64,000 nt of DNA from Candidatus Caccoplasma merdavium. Lineage in GTDB: Bacteria; Bacteroidota; Bacteroidia; Bacteroidales; UBA11471. The stretch's first letter is position 1, and every line of letters starts with the position of its first letter. The notes under the pieces are model-generated. The model saw nothing but the letters and a program-made list of their open reading frames with translations, was not told the DNA's origin and did no database searches. The translations under genes and the position numbers were made by a program. Positions 26,674 through 36,400 of the stretch are shown here, in pieces. The stretch spans positions 1 through 64,000 of the forward strand of contig DVLI01000008.1 in the NCBI GenBank assembly GCA_018715595.1, read 5' to 3'.

Positions 26674-26681
26674 GCAAAGAT
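26674..26681 (-). promoter_or_regulatory. -7-like box for the DUF2027/Smr gene
   Basis: The minus strand reads CATCTTTG, one mismatch from TAnnTTTG. It lies four bases from the queA box on the other strand. Confidence 0.4.
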
Positions 26682-26684
26682 GCT

Positions 26685-26692
26685 TATTTTTG
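26685..26692 (+). promoter_or_regulatory. -7 box for queA
   Basis: TATTTTTG matches TAnnTTTG, 23 bases before the queA ATG. Confidence 0.6.
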
Positions 26693-26714
26693 CAGAGATA
26701 TTCAACACTTGTAT

Positions 26715-27953
26715 ATGCAAAAACCACAAGATATCCGCATCGACGACTACGACTATCCGTTGCCCGACGAACGCATCGCCAAGTACCCGCTCGCCCGCCG
26801 CGACGCCTCGAAACTGTTGCTTTACCGCGGCGGAGAGGTTTCGGAGTCGACATTCGACCGGCTTCCCGACTGGCTCCCGGCCGAAAGCCTGCTGGTGTGT
26901 AACAACACCCGTGTCATACAGGCACGCCTGCACTTCCGCAAAGAAACGGGCGCCCTCATCGAGATTTTCTGCCTCGAACCGCTCGACCCCTGCGACTACC
27001 TGATGTCGTTCCAGACGACCGGCCGCTGCGTATGGCGTTGCCTGGTGGGGAACCTGCGCAAGTGGAAACAGGGCCGGCTCTCGCGCACTTTGCAGGTCGA
27101 GGGCCGGGACATCACCCTCTGCGCCGAACGGCTCGACTGCACCGACAGCGAAACGCACGAAATCGCCTTTACCTGGGACGACTCAGGCATCACGTTTGCC
27201 TCGCTGCTCGAAGCCTTCGGCGAACTGCCCATTCCGCCCTACCTCAATCGGGAAAGCGAAGAGAGCGACAAAGTGACCTACCAGACGGTCTATTCGCGCA
27301 TCGAAGGCTCCGTGGCCGCCCCCACGGCCGGCCTGCACTTCACCCCCGAAGTCTTCGCCGCGTTGCAGGAGAAAGGCATTCCCCGCCTCGAACTCACCCT
27401 GCATGTGGGCGCCGGCACCTTCAAACCGGTGAAGAGCGACACGATTGCCGGCCATGCGATGCACACCGAGTATATCTCGGTATCTCGCGAGACCTTGGTC
27501 GCATTGGCCTCGACATCGCGACGGGTCATCGCCGTAGGCACCACCTCGGTGCGCACACTCGAAAGCCTCTATTACATGGGGCGCACGCTGGTGCAACACC
27601 CCGATGCCACGGCCGAACGGCTCATCGTCGAGCAGTGGCAGCCCTACGACGACACACCCGACATTCCCGCCCGTGACGCACTCCTCGCCCTCGTCGACTA
27701 TCTCGACCGCAACCGCCTCGACCGTCTCGTCTCGGCGACCCGCATCATCATCGTGCCGGGCTACCGTTGGCACATCGTGCAAGGGCTCATCACCAACTTC
27801 CACCAGCCCCGCAGCACCCTGCTGCTGCTCGTCTCGGCACTCATCGGCGACCGTTGGCACGAAGTCTACGACTATGCCCTCACACACGACTTCCGCTTTC
27901 TCAGCTACGGCGACAGTTCCCTGCTCCTACCTACCGAACCTTCACACCCATGA
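26715..27953 (+). CDS. queA: S-adenosylmethionine:tRNA ribosyltransferase-isomerase
   Basis: This 412-residue enzyme transfers and isomerises the ribosyl part of SAM onto preQ1 in tRNA, giving epoxyqueuosine. Family signatures seen: DYDYPLPDERIAKYPL and LVCNNTRVIQARL near the start, AAPTAGLHFT in the middle, and LHVGAGTFKPV with MHTEYI after it. It is somewhat longer than E. coli QueA (356). The frame stays open far upstream, but the promoter at 26685-26692 fixes this start. Its stop overlaps the queF start by four bases (ATGA). Confidence 0.94.
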   Translation: MQKPQDIRIDDYDYPLPDERIAKYPLARRDASKLLLYRGGEVSESTFDRLPDWLPAESLLVCNNTRVIQARLHFRKETGALIEIFCLEPLDPCDYLMSFQTTGRCVWRCLVGNLRKWKQGRLSRTLQVEGRDITLCAERLDCTDSETHEIAFTWDDSGITFASLLEAFGELPIPPYLNRESEESDKVTYQTVYSRIEGSVAAPTAGLHFTPEVFAALQEKGIPRLELTLHVGAGTFKPVKSDTIAGHAMHTEYISVSRETLVALASTSRRVIAVGTTSVRTLESLYYMGRTLVQHPDATAERLIVEQWQPYDDTPDIPARDALLALVDYLDRNRLDRLVSATRIIIVPGYRWHIVQGLITNFHQPRSTLLLLVSALIGDRWHEVYDYALTHDFRFLSYGDSSLLLPTEPSHP

Positions 27954-28861
27954 CCCACGAACCGACACAGCATGTCTTAGGCCGACAAGTGGCCTATCCC
28001 GACCATTATGCGCCGGAGGTACTGGTACGGGTCGACCGTGCCGATAACCGCGAGGCGCACGCCATCGACACCGCCAGCCTGCCCTTCACCGGCTATGACC
28101 TGTGGAACGCATACGAAGTGAGCACCCTCACCGAGGGTGGAGCTCCCGTGAATCTCATCATGCGGTTGCTTTACCCGTGCGAGAGCCGCTACATCGTCGA
28201 GAGCAAATCGCTGAAACTCTACCTCAACTCCTTCAACATGACCCGTTTCGGGGGGAGCACCGACGAAGCGGCCCGCCACATCTCCACCACGGTGGCTCGC
28301 GACCTCTCGACGCTGCTCGAAACCCGGGTCGAAGTCGTTGTGGAGTCGCCCCGCGAAGCTGAGGCGCACACGGCAACATCGCCGGGCCGGCTCTGCACGC
28401 CTCCTGTCGAGTGGTCCTACTGGGGTGTTGACGATTTGGAGGAGTACCCCCTCTCCTCATACAAAGAAGACATTTCCTTATTGGGTACCGGCACCGGGAA
28501 AGGAATCCTGCAAGGCATGACCGACCTGCTGCGCAGCCGCTGCAAAATCACTTCACAACCCGACTGGGGCGACCTCTACCTCTACATGCGGGGCAACCGG
28601 CTGCCCTCGGTCGACGCCCTGCTGCGTTATATCGTCTCGTTCCGCGACGAGAACCATTTCCATGAAGAGGTGGTGGAGATGATTTACCAGGCCCTTTGGG
28701 CTCATTTCGCCCCCGAAGAGTTGCTGGTCATGGCTTTCTACACACGCCGCGGCGGCATCGACATCAATCCCGTGCGAGCCAACCGCCCCGAACTGATAGG
28801 ACGCCTTGCCCCGCACATCACCCGCTTTGCCCATGTGGCCGTGAAGTCTCCCCGCCAATAA
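27950..28861 (+). CDS. queF: NADPH-dependent 7-cyano-7-deazaguanine reductase
   Basis: This 303-residue protein is the long, two-domain form of QueF, which reduces preQ0 to preQ1 in the queuosine pathway. The catalytic cysteine is C198 and the acid D205, in CKITSQPDWGD; their spacing of seven residues is the same as C190/D197 in E. coli. FHEE with H238 and E239 binds substrate. ESKSLKLY starting at E84 is the NADPH motif. It overlaps queA by four bases, so translation is probably coupled. A terminator follows at 28899-28938. Confidence 0.94.
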   Translation: MTHEPTQHVLGRQVAYPDHYAPEVLVRVDRADNREAHAIDTASLPFTGYDLWNAYEVSTLTEGGAPVNLIMRLLYPCESRYIVESKSLKLYLNSFNMTRFGGSTDEAARHISTTVARDLSTLLETRVEVVVESPREAEAHTATSPGRLCTPPVEWSYWGVDDLEEYPLSSYKEDISLLGTGTGKGILQGMTDLLRSRCKITSQPDWGDLYLYMRGNRLPSVDALLRYIVSFRDENHFHEEVVEMIYQALWAHFAPEELLVMAFYTRRGGIDINPVRANRPELIGRLAPHITRFAHVAVKSPRQ

Positions 28862-28898
28862 CCCGGCAGGCCGCGCGCCGCAGGAGATAAAAAATGAC

Positions 28899-28938
28899 AG
28901 AAAGCCCGCAGCCATTCCGGCCGACGGGCTTTCTTTTC
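28899..28938 (+). terminator. Rho-independent terminator after queF
   Basis: GAAAGCCCG (28900-28908) pairs with CGGGCTTTC (28925-28933), followed by TTTT. Confidence 0.75.
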
Positions 28939-29021
28939 CATGTGAATAGGGAAGGCGGCGACCTCCTTCAACCGCTCATACCGAAAAGAGCAAACCTTTC
29001 CCCGTTGTCGGGGAAGAGGAT

Positions 29022-29060
29022 AAAAAGCAAGCCGGGTGCGGAAATTCCGCACCCGGCTCT
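29022..29060 (-). terminator. Terminator at the end of the polysaccharide locus
   Basis: AGCCGGGTGCGGAA (29030-29043) pairs with TTCCGCACCCGGCT (29045-29058). On the minus strand it is followed by TTGCTTTTTATCC. A second hairpin (TTTCCCC/GGGGAA, about 28998-29014) lies further along. Confidence 0.8.
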
Positions 29061-29110
29061 TATTCTTGAATGACGAGACCGAAAAGAAATCGGTCTACGC
29101 AATCAAATCA

Positions 29111-31513
29111 TTAGTAAACGACAGCTTTGGCGTCTTTACCGGCCTTGATGTAATATACACCGTGAGCAGGCAACGTAACCGTAGCAGAGCCGTTGACAAC
29201 AGCCTCGGAGGTAATGAGCGCACCGTTGGCGGCATAAACTTCCACGGTAGCGGCCTCGGCATTGCTTACCGTTACTTGGTCACCACTTTGGGCAACGACA
29301 AGGGCTGCGGTTTCGGCCTGAGCCTCTTCGATGGCAGAACCACCGGCTTCGGCCGTCACTTTGATGTTACCGATGAATTGATAGGTGTAGTATTTTCTCG
29401 ATACGGGTTTTGCACCTTTATCGGTACCAGCCATACCGGGACCTACGATGGGAGAGTCGACGTCACCAATCCAACGTACATACACGACATCTTGATTCTC
29501 GGCAGCTGCCGGCAGAGTGGCGATGGCATCGCGCCAGCAATCGCCCACGGAGTCGATGGCGATGGTGGTAAGGGTGTTCCAGTTGGCATTGTCGAGCGAG
29601 TATTCCATCTTCGTGGTCTTGTGCATACGGGCTTCGGCCAGGAGGACGGCAGATACTTTCACGCCGGTCATGCCTTTGGTCGAGAATGTGATGTATGAAT
29701 AGTCGGGATTAGGACAGCAAGCCTTGGTGAGTTCTTCCTTGTAACCGGCAGCAGCCTCTTCCTGGTCTACGGTAACAGAGTCGAGACGGCTACGCAAGAG
29801 AGCGGCCATGAAGAGAACGGGTTCTTCACTTCCATTGTAGATATAGGCTTTGTTGTTACGGCTTTGGCAACCGGTGGTATCGACATAAGCAAGGGCATCG
29901 GCCGAATACGTCATGATACCGAATGCACCAGGATTCCCGGCATTGGCGGCATGGTTGGAAGCAAACGGGAGGGTCACGGTTTTGTTGTTACCGTCTTTGA
30001 GTTGGCAGAAGTCCCACAACATTTCATAGTCGGCCGAAACGACATTGGCAGTGAGGTTCAGGTCGCCGGTAAGGGTAATGGTACGGTTCATTGTGCTCAC
30101 ACCGTCGCTCCAACCCATAAACGTATTCAAACCGTCGTGGAGGTCGATGCTGATAGAGATTTCATCGCCTACGAAATAAATGGCCTTTTCGGGTTGGATG
30201 GTAACCGTAGCCGTGGTAGAACCACCTTCGATCGACACATTCACAGTAGCTTTTTGGGGGAATTCATCGAGATACCAACGACCATCACCGATAAAACTTT
30301 TTTCTCCGGCAACGACCATATGATATTCATCGAGTTTCACACCTGATGTATAAGACTTATCGCTCTTCAATAAAGAAAAGTCTTTATTGGTGCGATCATA
30401 AAAATTATCCATAGTCATTTCAAGTGCGGCCAATGTATAGTTCTCTGTCGTATCAGCCACAATCCAAGAAGGCTCACCTTCTTCGTTCTTATTATTACCT
30501 GCTGACCATGAAGCATGCCCTTCAATTACATTGGATTTAGCAGATACCAGCCCCATAGTCATTTTTACAATCTTACTAACGTTGGTATTTGTCGAAGTAA
30601 GATTCAAATCATCATCCCAATCAGGGGTCAAAATAAAGTTATTATAGAGGTTGACTTGCGTATCTGCTCCCACAAAGCCATCCAACCAAAAATAGTTACA
30701 ATCTCTACCAGAATGCAGCATGATTGTGTTATTATAAACATTAAACACACCCGAAGCCAAATCCAATGCATTGGTAAAATATCCCATGCGGAATATTGAT
30801 TGTATATAAGGCATATCGTAGAATGTGTTATTTTTCAACAACACTTCATATACTTTCTGTCCCGGATATATCAAAGACCAACCGTTACCTTCGGTCGCAA
30901 ATATATTGTGTATTTTGCTATCGCTGATTTCGAAATAGTTGATAGAACCACCCGGATAATAGACTTTTGTATCCCCATCCGTATATGATTTGGGTTCCAA
31001 ACGATATAGCCCCCGAGGTGAATCACATATCTCGCAATGACGGAATACTACGGAATCCATGTCCGCGTACATCTTTTTGAAATAAAAGATATGACCACTG
31101 GTAGCCGTTACCCCACTGCGATAATGAAGCGAAAGATTTTCGAAATGTAAACTCAAATCACTACCGATTTCCGTACCATAATCATTCTTTTGTTGCTCCT
31201 CATTAAGGCCATCCAAAGTCTGTTTCTCTCCATCGAAACCAACGGCAAGACCCGGAAGATTATCAATATCGTCCGTCGCACCAATAAGCCAAATCTTACC
31301 GGCTTTCTTCATTTTTATACTTCCAACATTAATAATTTCACCCTCCGTTTCAGGTGCAATAACAATAGTATCACGAGAACCGATCGTGTTTCCCAGTCCT
31401 CCCCAAGCAGAAGTAAATTCTGCTTTGTCTTTTACTACCCAATGTCCAGCAGCCGCCTGAAAGGAGACTGCAGTTGCCATAAATGCGGCAGCAAGTGTAA
31501 AGATTTTTTTCAT
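29111..31513 (-). CDS. Secreted beta-helix protein with InlB-like repeat and type 9 sorting tail
   Basis: This 800-residue protein has a signal peptide (MKKIFTLAAAFMATAVSFQAAAG). The first 400 residues carry repeated short strands with N and D ladders (SINYFEISDSKIHNIF, GVFNVYNNTIMLHSG), the look of a right-handed parallel beta-helix as in pectate lyases. Residues about 420-490 form a divergent InlB B-repeat (FMGWSDGVSTMNRTITLTGD). A jelly-roll-like part follows, and the last 65 residues resemble a type A sorting domain (VEVYAANGALI, GVYYIKAGKDAK). Lyase activity is not shown by the sequence. The beta-helix half is visibly AT-richer than its neighbours. Confidence 0.65.
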   Translation of the reverse strand: MKKIFTLAAAFMATAVSFQAAAGHWVVKDKAEFTSAWGGLGNTIGSRDTIVIAPETEGEIINVGSIKMKKAGKIWLIGATDDIDNLPGLAVGFDGEKQTLDGLNEEQQKNDYGTEIGSDLSLHFENLSLHYRSGVTATSGHIFYFKKMYADMDSVVFRHCEICDSPRGLYRLEPKSYTDGDTKVYYPGGSINYFEISDSKIHNIFATEGNGWSLIYPGQKVYEVLLKNNTFYDMPYIQSIFRMGYFTNALDLASGVFNVYNNTIMLHSGRDCNYFWLDGFVGADTQVNLYNNFILTPDWDDDLNLTSTNTNVSKIVKMTMGLVSAKSNVIEGHASWSAGNNKNEEGEPSWIVADTTENYTLAALEMTMDNFYDRTNKDFSLLKSDKSYTSGVKLDEYHMVVAGEKSFIGDGRWYLDEFPQKATVNVSIEGGSTTATVTIQPEKAIYFVGDEISISIDLHDGLNTFMGWSDGVSTMNRTITLTGDLNLTANVVSADYEMLWDFCQLKDGNNKTVTLPFASNHAANAGNPGAFGIMTYSADALAYVDTTGCQSRNNKAYIYNGSEEPVLFMAALLRSRLDSVTVDQEEAAAGYKEELTKACCPNPDYSYITFSTKGMTGVKVSAVLLAEARMHKTTKMEYSLDNANWNTLTTIAIDSVGDCWRDAIATLPAAAENQDVVYVRWIGDVDSPIVGPGMAGTDKGAKPVSRKYYTYQFIGNIKVTAEAGGSAIEEAQAETAALVVAQSGDQVTVSNAEAATVEVYAANGALITSEAVVNGSATVTLPAHGVYYIKAGKDAKAVVY

Positions 31514-31544
31514 AACTCTGATGTTTTTATGGTTAGATATCTAT

Positions 31545-31576
31545 CCATACCTTCGCTTTTGATGGCGAAGGTATGG
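31545..31576 (-). promoter_or_regulatory. Stem-loop in the leader of the beta-helix gene
   Basis: CCATACCTTCGC (31545-31556) pairs perfectly with GCGAAGGTATGG (31565-31576), with an 8-base loop. It lies between the promoter box at 31590-31597 and the ATG at 31513, so it would sit at the very 5' end of the mRNA. It also ends the SusD transcript region. A U run follows only on the plus strand, where no gene lies. Confidence 0.7.
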
Positions 31577-31589
31577 TTTTTGATTTTTA

Positions 31590-31597
31590 CAAAAGTA
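31590..31597 (-). promoter_or_regulatory. -7 box for the beta-helix gene
   Basis: The minus strand reads TACTTTTG, a full match to TAnnTTTG, 77 bases before the ATG. It implies the gene can be transcribed apart from the SusC/SusD operon. Confidence 0.6.
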
Positions 31598-31630
31598 ATC
31601 AATTTTATCGGTCAAGACAAAGGACGGAAT

Positions 31631-33421
31631 CTATTTTCCTTCCAAATTCCAATCGACAAAATAATTGTTGGCAATCGATGCCCGCACCTTGGCTTGGAGG
31701 GCTTCGGGATATTTGGGTACGATGCGGTTCGAGACGATCGTATCGGCCTGGGCATCGCCTGCGGCTTTGTAACGCTCGGCCATCTTCACGAGATAGCTGT
31801 AAGACTTGCCTTCGCCGGTATATTCGAGCAGATACTCATCGGCCAGGGCAAGGTCGTAGATTTTGATGCGTTCCTCTTCGGTAATGGCGCGTTTCGCACC
31901 GTTCTCATCGGTCACATAGAAGGTTCCTGTCTCGTCAGGCACGGGCAAGTCGTGCTCGGCACCTTGGGCACACCCTACGATACCTACGTTGCCATAACCG
32001 CCTGATGTTCCAAACCAAGTGTTATATCGAGCGTCCCAACCCTCATCGACGGGCACCCCGTCGACACGACCTTCGGCAAATTCGTTTTCGAGGCCGTTGT
32101 TGAGCAAGGTCTTGGTCTGATGCCAGTTACCGAGGTGATTCTCGGCCTCGGCCAGGAGGAAGTGATAGTCATGGCCGCGATAGAGGACAATGGTGGGTTG
32201 TATCTCAAAGATATTGGTACGCAGATATTCGGGCGTATTCCCGCCCCGACGGCTGTAATAATACTTGGTAAAGGCTATCGAGCCGTTGATGGGATACATG
32301 GTCAGCAACTGCGTGTAACTGCGAATGTCGGTTTCGGCATAAGAGTCCATGCCATATTGGGAAGGTTGCAGGTAGAACCCGTCACCGGGATAGGCCGGGC
32401 AGAAGTATTGCACCAAGCGGTTGCGTTGGCCATTGTCATAGTCATACATGATACCCGAAATGAGCTGATAGTCATAGCCTACTTGCTCAGAGAAGAATAT
32501 ACTGTAATAGCTGTGCGTGAGAGGTATGCAAAGGTTATAATAGTAACCCGGAGTCTTATCGGAAGGTATCGTACCATCGACATTGAGATAGAGATTGTTG
32601 AGGTATTCGAGAATATTGTCGCGAATCCACTGCCAATCGGAGAGGCTATTGGTATAAGAGGCCCTCCACGAAAGGAGCTCGGCACGCATGAGCAACCACG
32701 GGGGAGTCAGGTAATTCCAGTAATCATAAGAAGAGCTTTGTGTCTCGGGGTCGATCCAAGCGGGCCAATCCATTTCGAGGTCGGCTGCATAATGATTGCC
32801 GTCGAGGGTGATGCCGTTGTCGAGCAACTCAATGCATTTCTCCGAAACCTCATACATCGAATTGAGCGGTGTGAAGACCGAAGCGTCGTTCAGGTCCTTG
32901 ATTTCTTCGAGAGGGTCGTCGTAATAATAAGCCTTACCGTAGATGCGCCCCAACGTGTAGTAGGCCCACACCTTGATGCGCAAGGCGCTGCTCACGAGCT
33001 TGGGAAAGTCGGCAGCCGCCGACTCGCTCATCGAGCCGCCGATTTTCTTGTGATACTCTTCCATCTTGTCGAAGTAGTCGTTGCAAGCCGTGATAATCTC
33101 ATAAAAACAAGTCGGGTCGGCATACTCGTTTCCGTCGGTCGGCTCATAATTATAGATGTCTTGCAGGGCAATGGGGGCATTCGGGGCTATTTCGAGGAAG
33201 TTGCAACGCGTGTCGGTGAGGAATATGGGGTGATCACCTGCATTCTGCATACGCGTCACAATGCCCAAGAACCCGCGGTACATCTCATTTTCGCTCGATA
33301 TATAATCATTGACATTGAGAATATTATCGGGGTCGGTATCGAAAAAGTCGTCACACGCCGAGGTAAGAACCGCAAGGGCGGCGGTCAGGCACAATATGGA
33401 ATATCGAAATATACGTTTCAT
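31631..33421 (-). CDS. SusD/RagB-family glycan-binding lipoprotein (second pair)
   Basis: This 596-residue protein has a lipoprotein signal with Cys at 23 (VLTSAC) followed by acidic DDFFDTDPD, the charge pattern of surface-exposed Bacteroidetes lipoproteins. The N-terminus (DPDNILNVNDYIS) and TPR-like helices through about 100-260 fit SusD. The C-terminal RIKIYDLALADEYLLEYTGEG is also typical. It caps the SusC protein encoded directly upstream and helps capture oligosaccharides. A TTG at 33427 could start translation, but the ATG at 33421 gives the better signal peptide. Confidence 0.92.
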   Translation of the reverse strand: MKRIFRYSILCLTAALAVLTSACDDFFDTDPDNILNVNDYISSENEMYRGFLGIVTRMQNAGDHPIFLTDTRCNFLEIAPNAPIALQDIYNYEPTDGNEYADPTCFYEIITACNDYFDKMEEYHKKIGGSMSESAAADFPKLVSSALRIKVWAYYTLGRIYGKAYYYDDPLEEIKDLNDASVFTPLNSMYEVSEKCIELLDNGITLDGNHYAADLEMDWPAWIDPETQSSSYDYWNYLTPPWLLMRAELLSWRASYTNSLSDWQWIRDNILEYLNNLYLNVDGTIPSDKTPGYYYNLCIPLTHSYYSIFFSEQVGYDYQLISGIMYDYDNGQRNRLVQYFCPAYPGDGFYLQPSQYGMDSYAETDIRSYTQLLTMYPINGSIAFTKYYYSRRGGNTPEYLRTNIFEIQPTIVLYRGHDYHFLLAEAENHLGNWHQTKTLLNNGLENEFAEGRVDGVPVDEGWDARYNTWFGTSGGYGNVGIVGCAQGAEHDLPVPDETGTFYVTDENGAKRAITEEERIKIYDLALADEYLLEYTGEGKSYSYLVKMAERYKAAGDAQADTIVSNRIVPKYPEALQAKVRASIANNYFVDWNLEGK

Positions 33422-33427
33422 GGTCAA

Positions 33428-36400
33428 TTAGAAGTTTAAATTAAATCCGACTTTTATGGTGATGGGGAGAGCCACCTTGGCGTAGTCAAATCCTCTCATG
33501 CTTTCGCTGTAAGAGTAGTTGAATTCGGGGTCACTGCCCAGATAATCGGTCAAGGTGAAGAGGTTCTCACCGGTAACATAGATAGTTCCCGACTGACAGA
33601 AACGCAACATCTTGTTATCGAAATGGAATGCCAGCGTAAGGGCTCTCAGTTTGAAATAAGAGGCATCTTCGATCCAACGGTCGGAGAAGATGTTGTTACC
33701 CGAAGGATCACCATAGGCGGCACGGGGCATGTCGGTCATTTGGCCTTCGACTTGCCAACGGTTGAGCACGGCCGTCGACTGGTTATAGAAAGTCGACATC
33801 GACTCGGTCTGACGACGCAAGGCATTATAAGCCTTGTTGCCGACCGAATAACCGAAGTCGGCTTTGAGGGAAATCCATTTATACCGGAGAGTGGTGCTCA
33901 CGCCGCCGAAGAAGTCGGGCGTTGCCGAGCCCAACGATACGCGGTCTTCGTCATTGATGATCCCGTCATGGTTTTGGTCGATGAAGCGGACATCGCCGGC
34001 CTGATAGGCTTTACCGGCGGCATTTTTAAGACCGGCAGCCTGTGCTTCGGCCGTGGTGGCATAGATACCGTCGGTCTGATAACCGTAGAACTCATAAGGC
34101 GAACTGCCCACCCGGGTTATCACCTGAGCATCGTCTTCGTTGTACGCCGTAAATTCGATGATGTCTTCGGTCTGCGCATTGCCCAGCGATTCGACCGTGC
34201 TCTTCACCGTGGAGATGTTGCCTGAAATCGACCAGTCGAAATTCTTGGTGTGGACAGGATTGAGGCGCAAAGCCAACTCATATCCTTGCGAAGAGATGGA
34301 AGCGGTGTTGTCGTAGTAAAGCGACGAACCGTAAACAGCCGATATGTTGCGGTCGAGCAACAGGTCGTAGGAATTGGCATAGAAGTAGTTGAATTGCAAA
34401 TCGACCATGTGTTTATAGAGCGAGAGGTCGAGAGCGGCATCGAACTGCGCTTTCTTTTCCCATTCAAGACGGGTGTTGGGCACGTTGGAACGTACAATGG
34501 CTCCCATGTTGAAAAGGTTCGACGTCAGATAATAGTTCTTGGCGTAATTCGAAGAGAAGCGGCTGTTACCGGTGAGGCTCACTTCGGCCGAGAGATTCAT
34601 CATGTCGATCCAGGAGGGAAGGGCTCCGGTATTGGCCGCGAAGAAAGTAAGGCCGGCCGAGGGGAAGAATCCGAAACGAGGCGCATCTACTCCCGATACC
34701 GACGAACCGTCGACAGAGAGATTGGCCATGGCCTTCACCAGGTGGTTGAAGGTGTAGTCGGCATGGAGGTAATAGCTGAGCCACTTCCACTCGTCATTGA
34801 TACCGTCGATAATACGCTCGTCGAGATCGCTGGCCAAGGTCTTGTAATTGTCGTTGGCCGTATTGTATCCCGACTCAAAGTCATACTCGAAGTTCTTGGT
34901 AATGAAACGCAATCCGCCGTAAGCCTTGAAGTCGTGTATGTTGCCAAAGAGTTTCTGGTACATGGCATTCACGCCGTAGAAGTAAGACGACTGCTCGCGC
35001 ACGCCTTTGCTCACATAGTTGAAGCCGGTGCCGTAGAGCTGGGGTACGATGGCCTTGTCGGTGACGCCGGGAACGAAGAGCGACTCCTCGGTGTAGTCAT
35101 AGTAGATATTGAGCATGCCGGTGATGGTCCAGTTCTCGGTGGGTCGCCAGTTGAGACCGGCACGCACATTCACATCGTAAATCTTATCATCGCCCTCGAC
35201 CGTCTCGACCAGAGCCAACGGGTTACTTACGTTATTGTAGGCATAGGTAGGATTGGCATTTACGTTCCACCCGTTGTATGTGGCGTAGTTGGGAAGCAAA
35301 TTGCCATTCATTTCGCGCATGTAGGGATAGAGGTTGGGCATCATGAAATTCGATGCCAAGATGGGATTGGTAGCCTCTTTCATACCTTGCTCCTGCAAAT
35401 CGCTCGAAATGTAGGCCAGGTTCACGTTGGTGAAAATGTCGACCCAACGGCTTACCATCACACTCGAATTGATCAACGTGTGGAAACGTTGTGTCGAGGT
35501 ATTGTCGAGGATACCTCCTTCGTTGGTATAGCCCAAAGAGATGTTGTACTTGGCAATTTCGTCACCTCCTTCGATGCGGAAAATGTTATCGGTCACAAAT
35601 GCCTTGCGGGTAATCTCCTTCGTCCAATCGATGTCATTGTCGAACAGATAACTGTAACTGTTTACACCGGGGTTGAGGAACGGATAGTCGGCTCGCAAAT
35701 CGGCCGCACTCGAATAGCGTGTCATACCCACATCTTGCAGATAGTTGGCGTATTGCGAAGCATTGAGGGTGGGAATGCCGCTTTGAGGCATACTCACTCC
35801 GTAGCTGCCCGTAAAGGAGATACGGGTGTTGAGGTTATCGGAGGTAGCCTGCTGGGTCTCGATGAGGATAACACCGTTGGAACCCAACGAGCCGTAAAGC
35901 GAAGCCTCGGCGCCTTTGAGGGCGGTGATGCTCTTGATGTCGTTGACGTTATACCCGAAGAGGGCATCGCGGGAGTAGCCATTGAGCACGCCCGAGACAT
36001 CGGTATTGTAGAGATAGGGAATACCATTGATGACCAACAGCGGAGCATTGTCGGCATTCAGGGTATGAATGCCACGCAGGTTGAAGAAGGCGCCTTCACC
36101 GGGCATGCCGCTCTTCTTGATGACTTGCAGGCCGGAGATTTCGTCCTGCCAGGCCAAATCGGCCGAGAGGGTATTTTTCATGTCTCGACGGTCGAGCGAA
36201 GCGTTTACCGCACTCCGGTTGTCGCGGCGTTCGCTGTAAAACGGGAACTGTGTCGTACCGGCATAATCGGAAAAGCGCTCGGGCACCAGAACAATTTCAC
36301 GGGGAATAACGCCGCTTTTCAACGGATATTCACGCGTGTAAAAGCCTCCGGCCACGATGCGCAACGTTCCTTTCGAGAGGTCGGTGGTCAGCTCAAAGGC

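Noticed and set aside
25419..26714. N-terminal extension of queA by 432 codons
   Set aside because: It is antisense to the DUF2027/Smr gene and lies upstream of the queA promoter box. QueA proteins start at the ATG near 26715.
29111..31513. Calling the beta-helix protein a pectate lyase
   Set aside because: Beta-helix features are visible but no conserved lyase active-site motif could be identified by eye.
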